Below are positions 1-6,072 of a stretch of 9,807 bases of DNA, in pieces. The translations under genes and the position numbers were made by a program. Location of the stretch: NCBI GenBank assembly GCA_012271225.1, contig JAAXGS010000062.1, positions 1 to 9,807 on the forward strand, read 5' to 3'. How positions within the stretch are numbered: position 1 is the first letter of the stretch; every line of letters begins with the position of its first letter. This DNA is from Dehalococcoidia bacterium (GTDB lineage: Bacteria; Chloroflexota; Dehalococcoidia; UBA6926). The notes under the pieces are model-generated. The model did no database searches and was not told the DNA's origin. It saw only the letters and a program-made list of their open reading frames with translations.

Positions 1-443
1 TGCGCCCGCGTCTCACGCGTGCGGGTCAGGGCGGACACGGCCGGGATGCCGCTGGCGGCGGATACCTCCCGCGCAAGCAGTTCAGCCTGATCGAATCCGC
101 GCTCACGCAGGCGGGATTTGTGTCCCGGCACGTGCGCAATCACACTGACAGGAGGATTCCATGTCCGCAGGACATCGGACATCTCCGCCGCCAACAGCGG
201 CGCCAGCGCGCGCAGGCCGGCGTACTTGTACTGACGGACGATTCTGTGAACATGTCCCTCATACGGCCAGACCGCCCTGGCCGCGCGCACCGCGGACAAC
301 TTGGGCAGCGCGTCGGCGTCCAGACGCGCGGGCAGCGTCCTGTGACAGGGCGCGCACAGAAGAACGTCCTCCCTGCCGCAGAGAACGCAGCGCGGCGGAA
401 AGACCAGCCGCAGCGCGGTATCCGCAATCGCTTTCAGATTCAT
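1..443 (-). CDS. comF: ComF-family phosphoribosyltransferase-like protein, 5' part (3' end off the window)
   Basis: Reading leftwards from an ATG at 443, the frame stays open for 147 codons to the window edge, so the C-terminal part is missing. Residues 19-33 form a small zinc ribbon with two Cys-x2-Cys pairs (C19/C22 and C30/C33). The core then shows family landmarks: QYKYAGLRALAPLLA near residue 90, and HVPGHKSRLRERGFDQAELL near 120-140, matching the R-x-RGF-[ND]-Q signature. LTRTRETRAQ at the edge matches the next conserved block. The PRPP-binding acidic loop would lie beyond the window. In Bacillus and Haemophilus, ComF/ComFC proteins aid uptake of transforming DNA; in most other bacteria the role is unproven, and the name here denotes family only. 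An AGGA lies just 2 nt before the ATG, closer than usual. The gene diverges from the amino-acid operon and looks functionally unrelated to it. Confidence 0.88.
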   Translation of the reverse strand, partial: MNLKAIADTALRLVFPPRCVLCGREDVLLCAPCHRTLPARLDADALPKLSAVRAARAVWPYEGHVHRIVRQYKYAGLRALAPLLAAEMSDVLRTWNPPVSVIAHVPGHKSRLRERGFDQAELLAREVSAASGIPAVSALTRTRETRA

Positions 444-491
444 GTTCCTGTTTTGGTGGCGCGCAGCGCGGCCCGCGCGGACAACTGCCCT

Positions 492-521
492 ATTATTGAC
501 ACTCCTGGGTGAGACTGGCAA
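492..521 (-). promoter_or_regulatory. Predicted sigma70-type promoter of the comF gene
   Basis: On the minus strand a TTGCCA box (516-521, 5 of 6 matches to TTGACA) is followed after 18 nt by AATAAT (492-497, 5 of 6 matches to TATAAT). Transcription would start near 485, giving a leader of about 40 nt before the ATG at 443. It shares bases with the oppositely oriented promoter at 496-524. This is prediction from consensus only. Confidence 0.5.
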
Positions 522-524
522 AAT
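496..524 (+). promoter_or_regulatory. Predicted sigma70-type promoter of the ilv-leu-cimA operon
   Basis: A perfect TTGACA (496-501) is followed after 17 nt by CAAAAT (519-524, 4 of 6 matches to TATAAT). The start site would fall near 531-535, immediately before the first strand of T-box stem I at 540. That agreement between predicted start and RNA structure is the main support. GATAGT at 526-531 is another possible -10 but has no well-placed -35. Confidence 0.6.
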
Positions 525-718
525 TGATAGTGCTACGAAGGGGAGTAGTAGCGTTGGCCTGGCGGACAGCGAGCCGGGGATGGTGGAAGCCCGGTCGTGA
601 CGGCGCGTGAACTCGCCCCGGAGCATCCGGAGCCGGCTTCGCCCCATATGGCGGGCCGCGCTGCGGCGGGATGGCGTCCGTTAGAAACGCTGCTGAGAGA
701 CTCGGCCACGCGCCGGGT

Positions 719-761
719 AAGGAGGGTGGTACCGCGGGATCGCGCAAGCTCCCGTCCCTTC
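719..761 (+). promoter_or_regulatory. T-box consensus motif and antiterminator helix
   Basis: The conserved T-box block is AAGGAGGGTGGTACCGCG at 719-736. In the antiterminator fold GGAGGG (721-726) pairs with CCCUUC (756-761). A 7-nt bulge UGGUACC (727-733) holds the UGGN that meets the tRNA acceptor end. GCGGGA (734-739) pairs with UCCCGU (750-755), with G-U pairs at 734/755 and 722/760. The 3' strand of this helix is also the 5' strand and loop of the terminator, so the two folds exclude each other, as required for the switch. Confidence 0.92.
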
Positions 762-778
762 ATGGGACGGGATTTTTT
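750..778 (+). terminator. T-box attenuator (intrinsic terminator)
   Basis: A perfect 9-bp stem, TCCCGTCCC (750-758) with GGGACGGGA (764-772), closes a TTCAT loop and is followed at once by six T residues (773-778). This is a complete Rho-independent terminator. It lies between the promoter and ilvB and is the default state when tRNA-Leu is charged. Confidence 0.93.
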
Positions 779-911
779 GTTGGCGCTCCCCGATACGCCA
801 TCGCCTACGGACCTGTAGACGATGGCGACACAGGCGCTGCGGACAGACGCTAGAAGAGCGGAACCGGCACAGAGGGCACAGGACACAGACGCCGGCGGAG
901 TGAGGAGAATC
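779..911 (+). other. Untranslated leader between attenuator and ilvB
   Basis: This 133-nt stretch holds no second hairpin with a T-run, no further T-box and no supported gene. An ATG at 822 is in frame with ilvB and would add 30 residues. It has no Shine-Dalgarno sequence, and the added residues (ATQALRTDARRAEPAQ and on) resemble no acetolactate synthase N-terminus, so I treat it as leader. The last bases carry the ilvB ribosome binding site. Confidence 0.6.
902..907 (+). promoter_or_regulatory. Ribosome binding site fixing the ilvB start
   Basis: GAGGAG lies 4 nt before the ATG at 912. It favours 912 over the in-frame ATG at 822, which has nothing similar, and over the internal ATG at 924. 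Confidence 0.75.
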
Positions 912-2633
912 ATGTCAGACAGGATGCTGGCAGGCGGGGAGTTGGTGTGCGAGGCGCTGCAGGCCGAGGGCGTTGACCTGGTTTTTGGCGTTCCCGGCGG
1001 CGCAATTCTCCCCTTCTATGACCATATCCTCAAGTATCCGTCCATCCATCATGTGCTGACTCGTCATGAGCAGGGGGCGGCGCATGCAGCAGACGGCTAC
1101 GCCCGCGCAACGGGGCGCGTCGGCGTCTGTATCGCCACCTCCGGCCCCGGCGCCATCAACCTCGCCGTCGGCCTGGGAACCTCATTCATGGATTCCACGC
1201 CCATCGTCGCCATCACCGGGCAGGTGACGCGGCCCGCCATCGGCAAGGACGCCTTTCAGGAGACGGACGTCACCGGCGTCACGATTCCGGTCACCAAACA
1301 CAACTATCTGGTCATGAACGCGTCCGACATTCCGCGTGTGATGAAGGAGGCGTTCCACATTGCGCGCTCCGCGCGGCCCGGCCCCGTCCTGGTCGACATC
1401 CCGCGGGACGTGCTCCAGGAGATCGGCGAGTACAGCGGGTATCCGCAGTCCGTGGACGATCTGCCCGGATTCAGGCCGATCACGCACCCGGACCCCGATC
1501 AGGTGCAGGGCGCGGCGGATTTGATCAATGCGGCGGAGCGGCCGGTGATTCTGGCCGGCCGCGGCGTCCTGCTGTCCGGGGCGGAGCCGGAGCTCAAGGA
1601 CCTCGCGGAGCGGGCGCAGATCCCGGTCATCCCCACCCTGCTCGGCATCGGCTCGTTCCCGGGGAACCATTACCTGCACCTCAGCCTCATGGGCATGCAT
1701 GGCTCCGCGTTCGCAAATTTCGTGGCGAATGAGGCCGATCTCCTGATCAATATCGGCTCGCGATTCGATGACCGGATCATCGGCCGGGTGGCGGACTTTG
1801 CCCCGCACGCGAAGATCGTCCATTTCAACATCGACCGCTCATCGATTCATCAGAACATCTTCGCCCACGCGCCGGTTGTGGGCGACGCCAAGAACTCCCT
1901 GCAGGCGCTGCTGCCGCTGATTCGGCAGACGACGCGGCCTCAATGGCTGTCCCGCGTGGATGATCTGCGCAGGGAGCACCCCCTTATCGTCAGGGACTTT
2001 GACGGCAAGCCGTCCACGCAGTACATCATCAAGCGCATCCATGAGTTGACGGACGGCAAGGCGTTCATCGTGACGGGCGTGGGGCAGCATCAGATGTGGG
2101 CCGCGCAGCATTATGTGACGGACAGGCCGAACAGCTTCATCACGTCCGGCGGGCTTGGGACGATGGGCTATGAGGTTCCGGCGGCGCTGGGCGCGCAGAT
2201 GGGACGCCCAACGGAGCAGGTCTGGTCCATCTGCGGCGACGCCGGTTTCCAGATGACTCTGCAGGAGCTCGCCACAATTCGGGATGAGAAGGCCCCCGTC
2301 AAGTTCGCCATTATGAACAATCGGCATCATGGCATGGTGCGGCAGTGGCAGACCCTCTTCTACAACAAGCGCTACAGCCAGATCGATACCACAGGGCCGG
2401 ACTTCGTCAAGCTCGCGGAGGCGTACGGCATGCCCGGCATCCGCGTCGATGACATCAAGGATGTGGACAGCGCCATCAAGCAGGCGCAGGACCATGACGG
2501 TCCGGTCATCGTCGAGTTCATGGTCGAGATAGACGAACTGGTCTACCCCATGATCCCGGCGGGGCAGTCCGTGAATGAGATGGTTGAGGATCCCTGGATG
2601 GATCAGCAGCCAACCGGAACGGCGCGGCGATGA
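912..2633 (+). CDS. ilvB: Acetolactate synthase (acetohydroxyacid synthase), catalytic large subunit
   Basis: This thiamine diphosphate enzyme condenses two pyruvates to 2-acetolactate (valine/leucine) or pyruvate with 2-oxobutyrate to 2-aceto-2-hydroxybutyrate (isoleucine), in the cytosol. From the ATG at 912 it has 573 residues, a normal family length. The N-terminal ThDP domain starts with EALQAEGVDLVFGVPGGAIL and carries the catalytic glutamate E53 in TRHEQGAAHAADGYAR. A middle FAD-binding-type domain includes NIGSRFDDRIIGRV. The C-terminal domain has the ThDP/metal motif beginning GDAGFQ at 442 and ending in NN at 469-470, then HHGMVRQWQ. The tail YPMIPAGQSVNEMVE is typical of AHAS, unlike related ThDP decarboxylases. 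The stop overlaps the ilvN start in ATGA, implying translational coupling to its regulatory partner. The residue at the position of plant Pro197 is threonine (T106). Confidence 0.97.
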   Translation: MSDRMLAGGELVCEALQAEGVDLVFGVPGGAILPFYDHILKYPSIHHVLTRHEQGAAHAADGYARATGRVGVCIATSGPGAINLAVGLGTSFMDSTPIVAITGQVTRPAIGKDAFQETDVTGVTIPVTKHNYLVMNASDIPRVMKEAFHIARSARPGPVLVDIPRDVLQEIGEYSGYPQSVDDLPGFRPITHPDPDQVQGAADLINAAERPVILAGRGVLLSGAEPELKDLAERAQIPVIPTLLGIGSFPGNHYLHLSLMGMHGSAFANFVANEADLLINIGSRFDDRIIGRVADFAPHAKIVHFNIDRSSIHQNIFAHAPVVGDAKNSLQALLPLIRQTTRPQWLSRVDDLRREHPLIVRDFDGKPSTQYIIKRIHELTDGKAFIVTGVGQHQMWAAQHYVTDRPNSFITSGGLGTMGYEVPAALGAQMGRPTEQVWSICGDAGFQMTLQELATIRDEKAPVKFAIMNNRHHGMVRQWQTLFYNKRYSQIDTTGPDFVKLAEAYGMPGIRVDDIKDVDSAIKQAQDHDGPVIVEFMVEIDELVYPMIPAGQSVNEMVEDPWMDQQPTGTARR

Positions 2634-3181
2634 CCATGCGCCGCGTGATCTCCGCGCTGGTCCATGACCGCCCCGGCGTGCTCAACCGGGTGGCCAGCAT
2701 GTTCCGCCGGCGCGGGTTCAATATCGCCAGCCTGACCGTTGGCCACTCGGAGAGGCCGGAGTTCTCCCGCATGACCATTGTCGTGGACAACGTGCCGGAG
2801 ACGGCGCTGTATCAGGTGACGTCACAACTCTTCAATGTGGTGGACGTTGTGGAGGTCATGGACATCACCGACGATGACTACGTGGCGCGGGAGACGGCGC
2901 TCATCAAGGTTCGCGCCACGCGGGAAACGCGCGGCCAGATCGTCGAGATTCTCGATCTCTTTCGCGGCGCGGAGGTGATCAGCGTCTCCCCCTACTCCGT
3001 CATCATCGAGATCACGGGGCCAACGGAGCAGGTGGAAAGCCTGCTGGCGCTGCTTGAGCCGTACACGATACTGGAGCTGATGCGCACCGGGCTTGTCGCG
3101 CTCACCAAGGATGACACCGCACCGCAGGACGGCGCCTGGCGGGGGCCCACCCTCGTCGGCGCGCAATCGCACCGGAATTGA
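2630..3181 (+). CDS. ilvN: Acetolactate synthase, regulatory small subunit
   Basis: This is the regulatory subunit of acetohydroxyacid synthase; it binds IlvB, raises its activity and in the family confers feedback inhibition, usually by valine. It has 183 residues against about 163-175 for common homologues, with the surplus in a C-terminal tail after the conserved GLVALTKDD. Residues 4-80 form the ACT domain: RRVISALVHDRPGVLNRVAS, then RGFNIASLTVGHSE and SRMTIVVD. G16 and N31 align with E. coli IlvH G14 and N29, the region tied to valine sensitivity, so feedback control is likely (inference). The second half (ETALIKVRA, FRGAEVISVSPYSVIIEITG) matches the small-subunit C-terminal domain. The start overlaps the ilvB stop by 4 bp. 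An ATG two codons later is possible but changes nothing of substance. In low-GC relatives the same gene is often called ilvH. Confidence 0.95.
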   Translation: MTMRRVISALVHDRPGVLNRVASMFRRRGFNIASLTVGHSERPEFSRMTIVVDNVPETALYQVTSQLFNVVDVVEVMDITDDDYVARETALIKVRATRETRGQIVEILDLFRGAEVISVSPYSVIIEITGPTEQVESLLALLEPYTILELMRTGLVALTKDDTAPQDGAWRGPTLVGAQSHRN

Positions 3182-3214
3182 TCCCACCAGAGCACGGAAC
3201 GCAGGAAGGGCGGA

Positions 3215-4213
3215 ATGGCAGACATCTTCTACGACCGGGACGCGAACCTGGATCACATCTCTGAGGACGTCATCGGCGTGATTGGCTACGGAAGCCAGGG
3301 GCACGCCCACGCGCTGAACCTGAAGGACAGCGGCGCGAATGTCATGGTGGGCCTGTACCGGGGCAGCGCGTCCTGGGAGAAGGCTGAGGCGGACGGGCTT
3401 GAGGTGGGCTCCGTTGAGGAGGTCGCTCAGCGCGCAAGCGTCATCATGATGCTCATTCCGGACACGCGCCAGAAGCAGGTCTACGATGAGTCCATTGCGC
3501 CGCATCTGAGCGCCGGCAAGACGCTGATGTTCGCGCACGGTTTCAATATCCACTTCAGTCAGATTGTCCCGCCGCCGGGCGTGGACGTGAGCATGATTGC
3601 GCCAAAGGCTCCGGGCCATCGTGTCCGGCAGCTCTTTCAGAAGGGCGTCGGCACCCCTGCCCTGATGGCCATCCATCAGGACGTGACGGAGGGCGCCCGC
3701 GCGCGGGCGCTCGCGTACGCCAAGGGCATTGGCGCGACCAAGGCCGGCGTCATTGAGACCACGTTCGCTGAGGAGACGATCACTGACCTCTTTGGCGAGC
3801 AGGCCGTCCTCTGCGGAGGCATCAGCAGCCTGGTCAAGGCCGGGTTTGAAACCCTTGTCAAAGCCGGCTATCAGCCGGAGATCGCCTACTTTGAGTGCCT
3901 GCATGAAATGAAGCTCATTGTGGACCTCATCTATCAGGGCGGCCTGGAGTACATGCGCTACTCCGTCAGCGATACGGCGGAATACGGCGACTACGTCTCC
4001 GGCCCGCGCCTGATTGATGACGGGGCGCGGGAACGGATGCAGGACATCCTGAAAGAGGTTCAGGACGGCACCTTCGCTCGCCAGTGGATTCTGGAGAATC
4101 AGGCGGGCCGCCCAAGCTTCAACGCCCTGAAGGCGCAGGACACAACACACCTGATTGAGGTTGTGGGACGTGATCTGCGCGCCATGATGCCGTGGCTGCA
4201 GGACACCGTCTAG
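3215..4213 (+). CDS. ilvC: Ketol-acid reductoisomerase, class I (short form)
   Basis: This enzyme isomerises and reduces acetolactate or acetohydroxybutyrate to the dihydroxyacid, using Mg2+ and a nicotinamide cofactor. It has 332 residues, the class I length with a single knotted C-terminal domain. The Rossmann motif GYGSQGHAHA lies at 24-33. The cofactor phosphate loop GLYRGSASWEKA (46-57) keeps two serines (S51, S53), suggesting NADPH preference because NADH-specific forms carry acidic residues there. H108 sits in AHGFNIHF and K131 in APKAPGH. Metal and substrate residues D191, E195, E227, E231 and S252 are all present. The more common block reads PKGPGH, so the alanine is a mild variant. 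AGGAAGG at 3203-3209, 5 nt before the ATG, supports the start. The gene follows ilvN after 33 bp. Confidence 0.97.
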   Translation: MADIFYDRDANLDHISEDVIGVIGYGSQGHAHALNLKDSGANVMVGLYRGSASWEKAEADGLEVGSVEEVAQRASVIMMLIPDTRQKQVYDESIAPHLSAGKTLMFAHGFNIHFSQIVPPPGVDVSMIAPKAPGHRVRQLFQKGVGTPALMAIHQDVTEGARARALAYAKGIGATKAGVIETTFAEETITDLFGEQAVLCGGISSLVKAGFETLVKAGYQPEIAYFECLHEMKLIVDLIYQGGLEYMRYSVSDTAEYGDYVSGPRLIDDGARERMQDILKEVQDGTFARQWILENQAGRPSFNALKAQDTTHLIEVVGRDLRAMMPWLQDTV

Positions 4214-4419
4214 GGTGAGAGCGCCGGTCGCTGCCATGCCACACATCGGGTCACGACCACAGGTCACCATTCCGCGCCGGGCCTCCGGCGCCGGATGCGG
4301 CGGCAGCCTCTACCTTATGCGCGCGCCCATGCTGCGGAAACGCAGAGGGTTGGGCGCGAACGCGGGTAAAGGCAATGCGGTCCATGAGACCGCCAACGAC
4401 TGCTGAAGGGGCGCCATCC
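4214..4419 (+). other. ilvC-leuA gap with a GC-rich hairpin
   Basis: This 206-bp gap is the longest inside the operon. GCGCCGG (4274-4280) and CCGGCGC (4285-4291) form a perfect 7-bp stem with a GCCT loop. No T-run follows, so it is not an intrinsic terminator; an mRNA-stability or processing element is one possibility. A 63-codon frame starts at a GTG (4215) one base after the ilvC stop and ends at 4406. It lacks a Shine-Dalgarno sequence, and its predicted protein (rich in R, A and G) resembles nothing I know. I saw no T-box motif and no convincing promoter. GAAGGGG (4405-4411) is the leuA ribosome binding site. Confidence 0.5.
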
Positions 4420-5964
4420 ATGGAACAGCCGGAACGAATAACGATCTTTGACACGACGCTCAGGGACGGAGAACAGGCGGCGGGCGCCGGCCTCTCATGG
4501 GAAGAGAAGCTGGAGATCGCCCTCCAACTGGAGCGGCTCGGCGTCGATGTCATTGAGGCCGGTTTCCCCGCCTCCTCTCGGGGAAATCTGGAAACCGTGC
4601 GCCGCATCGCCACCGATGTGCGGGAGCCCATCATCGCGGGGCTCGCCCGCTGCGTGCCGGGAGACATCGATGCGGCATGGGAGGCCGTGCAGGTCGCCGC
4701 GCGCCCCCGCATCCACGTGTTCATCTCCAGTTCCGATATTCACCTCACTCATCAGTTGCGTAAGAGCCCTGAGGAGGTGATGGAACAGGCCATCACATCC
4801 GTCGAGCGCGCAAAGGGCTACTGCGACGATATCGAGTTCTCACCGATGGACGCGACGCGGACGGACTGGGACTTCATCTACCGCCTTGTGGCCGCGGCGA
4901 TTGACGCGGGCGCGACTACGGTCAACATCCCGGACACGGTCGGCTACGCCATCCCGGATGAGTTTGGCCGTCTCATTGCCAGCGTCTTTGACCGCGTGCG
5001 GAACATTGGCAAGGCCACCGTCAGCGTGCACTGTCACAACGATCTTGGCCTCGCATCCGCGAACTCCATCGCTGCGATTCAGAACGGCGCGCGGCAGGTG
5101 GAGGTCTGCGTCAACGGCATCGGCGAGCGGGCGGGCAACGCATCCCTGGAAGAGGTCGTCATGGCCATTCACACCCGTGAGGACCTGCTTGGTTTCACAA
5201 CGGGCGTCAATACCAGCCAGATCTACCGCGCAAGCCGGATGGTGAGTGACTACACCGGCTTTGCCATCCAGCCCAACAAGGCCATCGTCGGATTGAACGC
5301 CTTCCGGCATGAGTCCGGCATCCATCAGGACGCCATGCTCAAGGCGCCCATCACGTTTGAAATCATGCAGCCGCAGTCAGTCGGCGTGCCCGGCACGGCC
5401 CTCGTCCTGGGGCGGCAGAGCGGGAGCCACGCCCTGCAGGCCCGCCTGCACGAGTTGGGCTATGACGTCTCTCCTGATGATCTCAGCCGCGTGTACATCG
5501 CGTTCAAGGACCTGGCGGACAAGAAGGAGAGCGTGACGGACCGCGATCTGGAATCCCTGATGGGCGAGGATCGGCGGACGACGGGCGACGACAACTACAC
5601 GCTGGACCACGTGCAGGCGTTGAGCGGCTCTCCCGCCGTTCCAACGGCCACGGTCAGGCTCATCGATCCGGAGAGGGCGGCCCGCACGGCAAGCGCAATC
5701 GGCACCGGCCCTGTTGACGCCGTCTATCAGGCCATCACGCAGATCGTGAATGTGCCGAATCACCTTGTCGAGTATCGGGTGGAGGCGGTGACGGAGGGAC
5801 TGGATTCCATCGCGGACGTCACCATCAGGATCGAGCATGAGGGAACGAACTACATCGGCCGGGGGGCGGACACGGATATCGTCGTCGCGAGCGCCCGCGC
5901 CTACGTCGATTCTCTCAATCGGCTGCTCGCATCGAAACACCGCGCCACAAGCGTGATGGCGTAG
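4420..5964 (+). CDS. leuA: 2-isopropylmalate synthase
   Basis: This enzyme joins acetyl-CoA and 2-oxoisovalerate to 2-isopropylmalate, the committed step of leucine synthesis. It has 514 residues from the ATG at 4420, close to bacterial LeuA of about 515-520. That start has GAAGGGG 8 nt upstream; an in-frame ATG at 4375 would add 15 unlikely residues. The catalytic TIM barrel (about 1-275) opens with FDTTLRDGEQ, giving R15 and metal ligand D16. H204 and H206 in VHCHNDLG and N240 in NGIGERAGN complete the metal site, at the same positions as in the Neisseria enzyme. A linker with HESGIHQDAMLK follows. A C-terminal LeuA allosteric domain (about 385-510) argues for leucine feedback inhibition. 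After GEQ the usual SPG is replaced by AAG. Citramalate synthase is excluded by length class and by the separate cimA downstream. Confidence 0.95.
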   Translation: MEQPERITIFDTTLRDGEQAAGAGLSWEEKLEIALQLERLGVDVIEAGFPASSRGNLETVRRIATDVREPIIAGLARCVPGDIDAAWEAVQVAARPRIHVFISSSDIHLTHQLRKSPEEVMEQAITSVERAKGYCDDIEFSPMDATRTDWDFIYRLVAAAIDAGATTVNIPDTVGYAIPDEFGRLIASVFDRVRNIGKATVSVHCHNDLGLASANSIAAIQNGARQVEVCVNGIGERAGNASLEEVVMAIHTREDLLGFTTGVNTSQIYRASRMVSDYTGFAIQPNKAIVGLNAFRHESGIHQDAMLKAPITFEIMQPQSVGVPGTALVLGRQSGSHALQARLHELGYDVSPDDLSRVYIAFKDLADKKESVTDRDLESLMGEDRRTTGDDNYTLDHVQALSGSPAVPTATVRLIDPERAARTASAIGTGPVDAVYQAITQIVNVPNHLVEYRVEAVTEGLDSIADVTIRIEHEGTNYIGRGADTDIVVASARAYVDSLNRLLASKHRATSVMA

Positions 5965-5982
5965 CGCCAGATCAATCAGGCA

Positions 5983-6016
5983 CGAGACTAGGGGTCGGGC
6001 GAGACTGTGAGTCGGC
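5983..6016 (+). repeat. Two imperfect 17-bp tandem units in the leuA-leuC gap
   Basis: CGAGACTAGGGGTCGGG (5983-5999) is followed directly by CGAGACTGTGAGTCGGC (6000-6016), 13 of 17 bases identical. It sits in the 108-bp non-coding gap before leuC. It may be a small chance or slippage duplication; no function is evident. Confidence 0.5.
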
Positions 6017-6060
6017 ACAGGCGCTGCCAGGGGTTGTGAGACAGAGACAGGGTATTGGCA

Positions 6061-6066
6061 GAGGAG
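6061..6066 (+). promoter_or_regulatory. Ribosome binding site fixing the leuC start
   Basis: GAGGAG lies 6 nt before the ATG at 6073. It favours 6073 over the upstream TTG at 6055, which would place this site inside the coding region, and over the ATG at 6088. Confidence 0.8.
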
Positions 6067-6072
6067 ACCGGA

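Larger units (their letters stand above)
532..778 (+). promoter_or_regulatory. T-box riboswitch leader, leucine (CUC) specifier
   Basis: This RNA leader senses uncharged tRNA and controls transcription of the downstream operon. Stem I can be drawn by hand. GGGG (540-543) pairs with CCCC (616-619). The internal specifier loop has AGUAGUA (544-550) facing GUGAACUCG (607-615). GCGUUG (551-556) pairs with CGGCGC (601-606), and CCGGG (574-578) pairs with CCCGG (590-594) under a distal loop carrying GGUGGAAG. GAA (609-611) is followed directly by CUC (612-614), the usual specifier position, which reads as leucine (tRNA-Leu with a GAG anticodon). The antiterminator bulge is UGGU, whose variable U would pair with an A73 discriminator base; bacterial tRNA-Leu normally carries A73. 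Uncharged tRNA-Leu should favour readthrough into ilvB. Stem II/III details between 620 and 718 were not resolved. Confidence 0.94.

Noticed and set aside
140..427. A 95-codon minus-strand frame and overlapping plus-strand frames at the left edge
   Set aside because: The neighbouring minus-strand frame from 443 carries the ComF zinc ribbon and RGF-Q signature; the others are its shadows.
597..818. A 73-codon plus-strand frame in the leader that might be a leader peptide
   Set aside because: It runs through T-box stem I, the antiterminator and the terminator, whose RNA pairing explains the sequence; it has no leucine-codon run or ribosome binding site.
822..911. A 30-residue N-terminal extension of IlvB from the ATG at 822
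   Set aside because: It has no Shine-Dalgarno sequence and no likeness to AHAS N-termini, whereas the ATG at 912 has GAGGAG 4 nt upstream and gives the normal length.
2822..4270. A long open frame on the minus strand (about 480 codons)
   Set aside because: It lies antisense to ilvN and ilvC and arises from GC-rich codon use; its protein has no recognisable motif, while the plus-strand genes are certain.
4274..4291. The ilvC-leuA hairpin as a transcription terminator
   Set aside because: No T-run follows the stem, and the genes on both sides belong to the same pathway in the same direction.
829..6027. A 12-bp match, CACAGGCGCTGC, between the ilvB leader (829-840) and the leuC leader (6016-6027)
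   Set aside because: A few 12-base matches are expected by chance in a window this long, and the flanks do not extend the match.
6055..6072. A TTG start at 6055 for leuC
   Set aside because: The GAGGAG at 6061-6066 is well placed for the ATG at 6073, and that start also puts the cluster cysteines at the E. coli positions.
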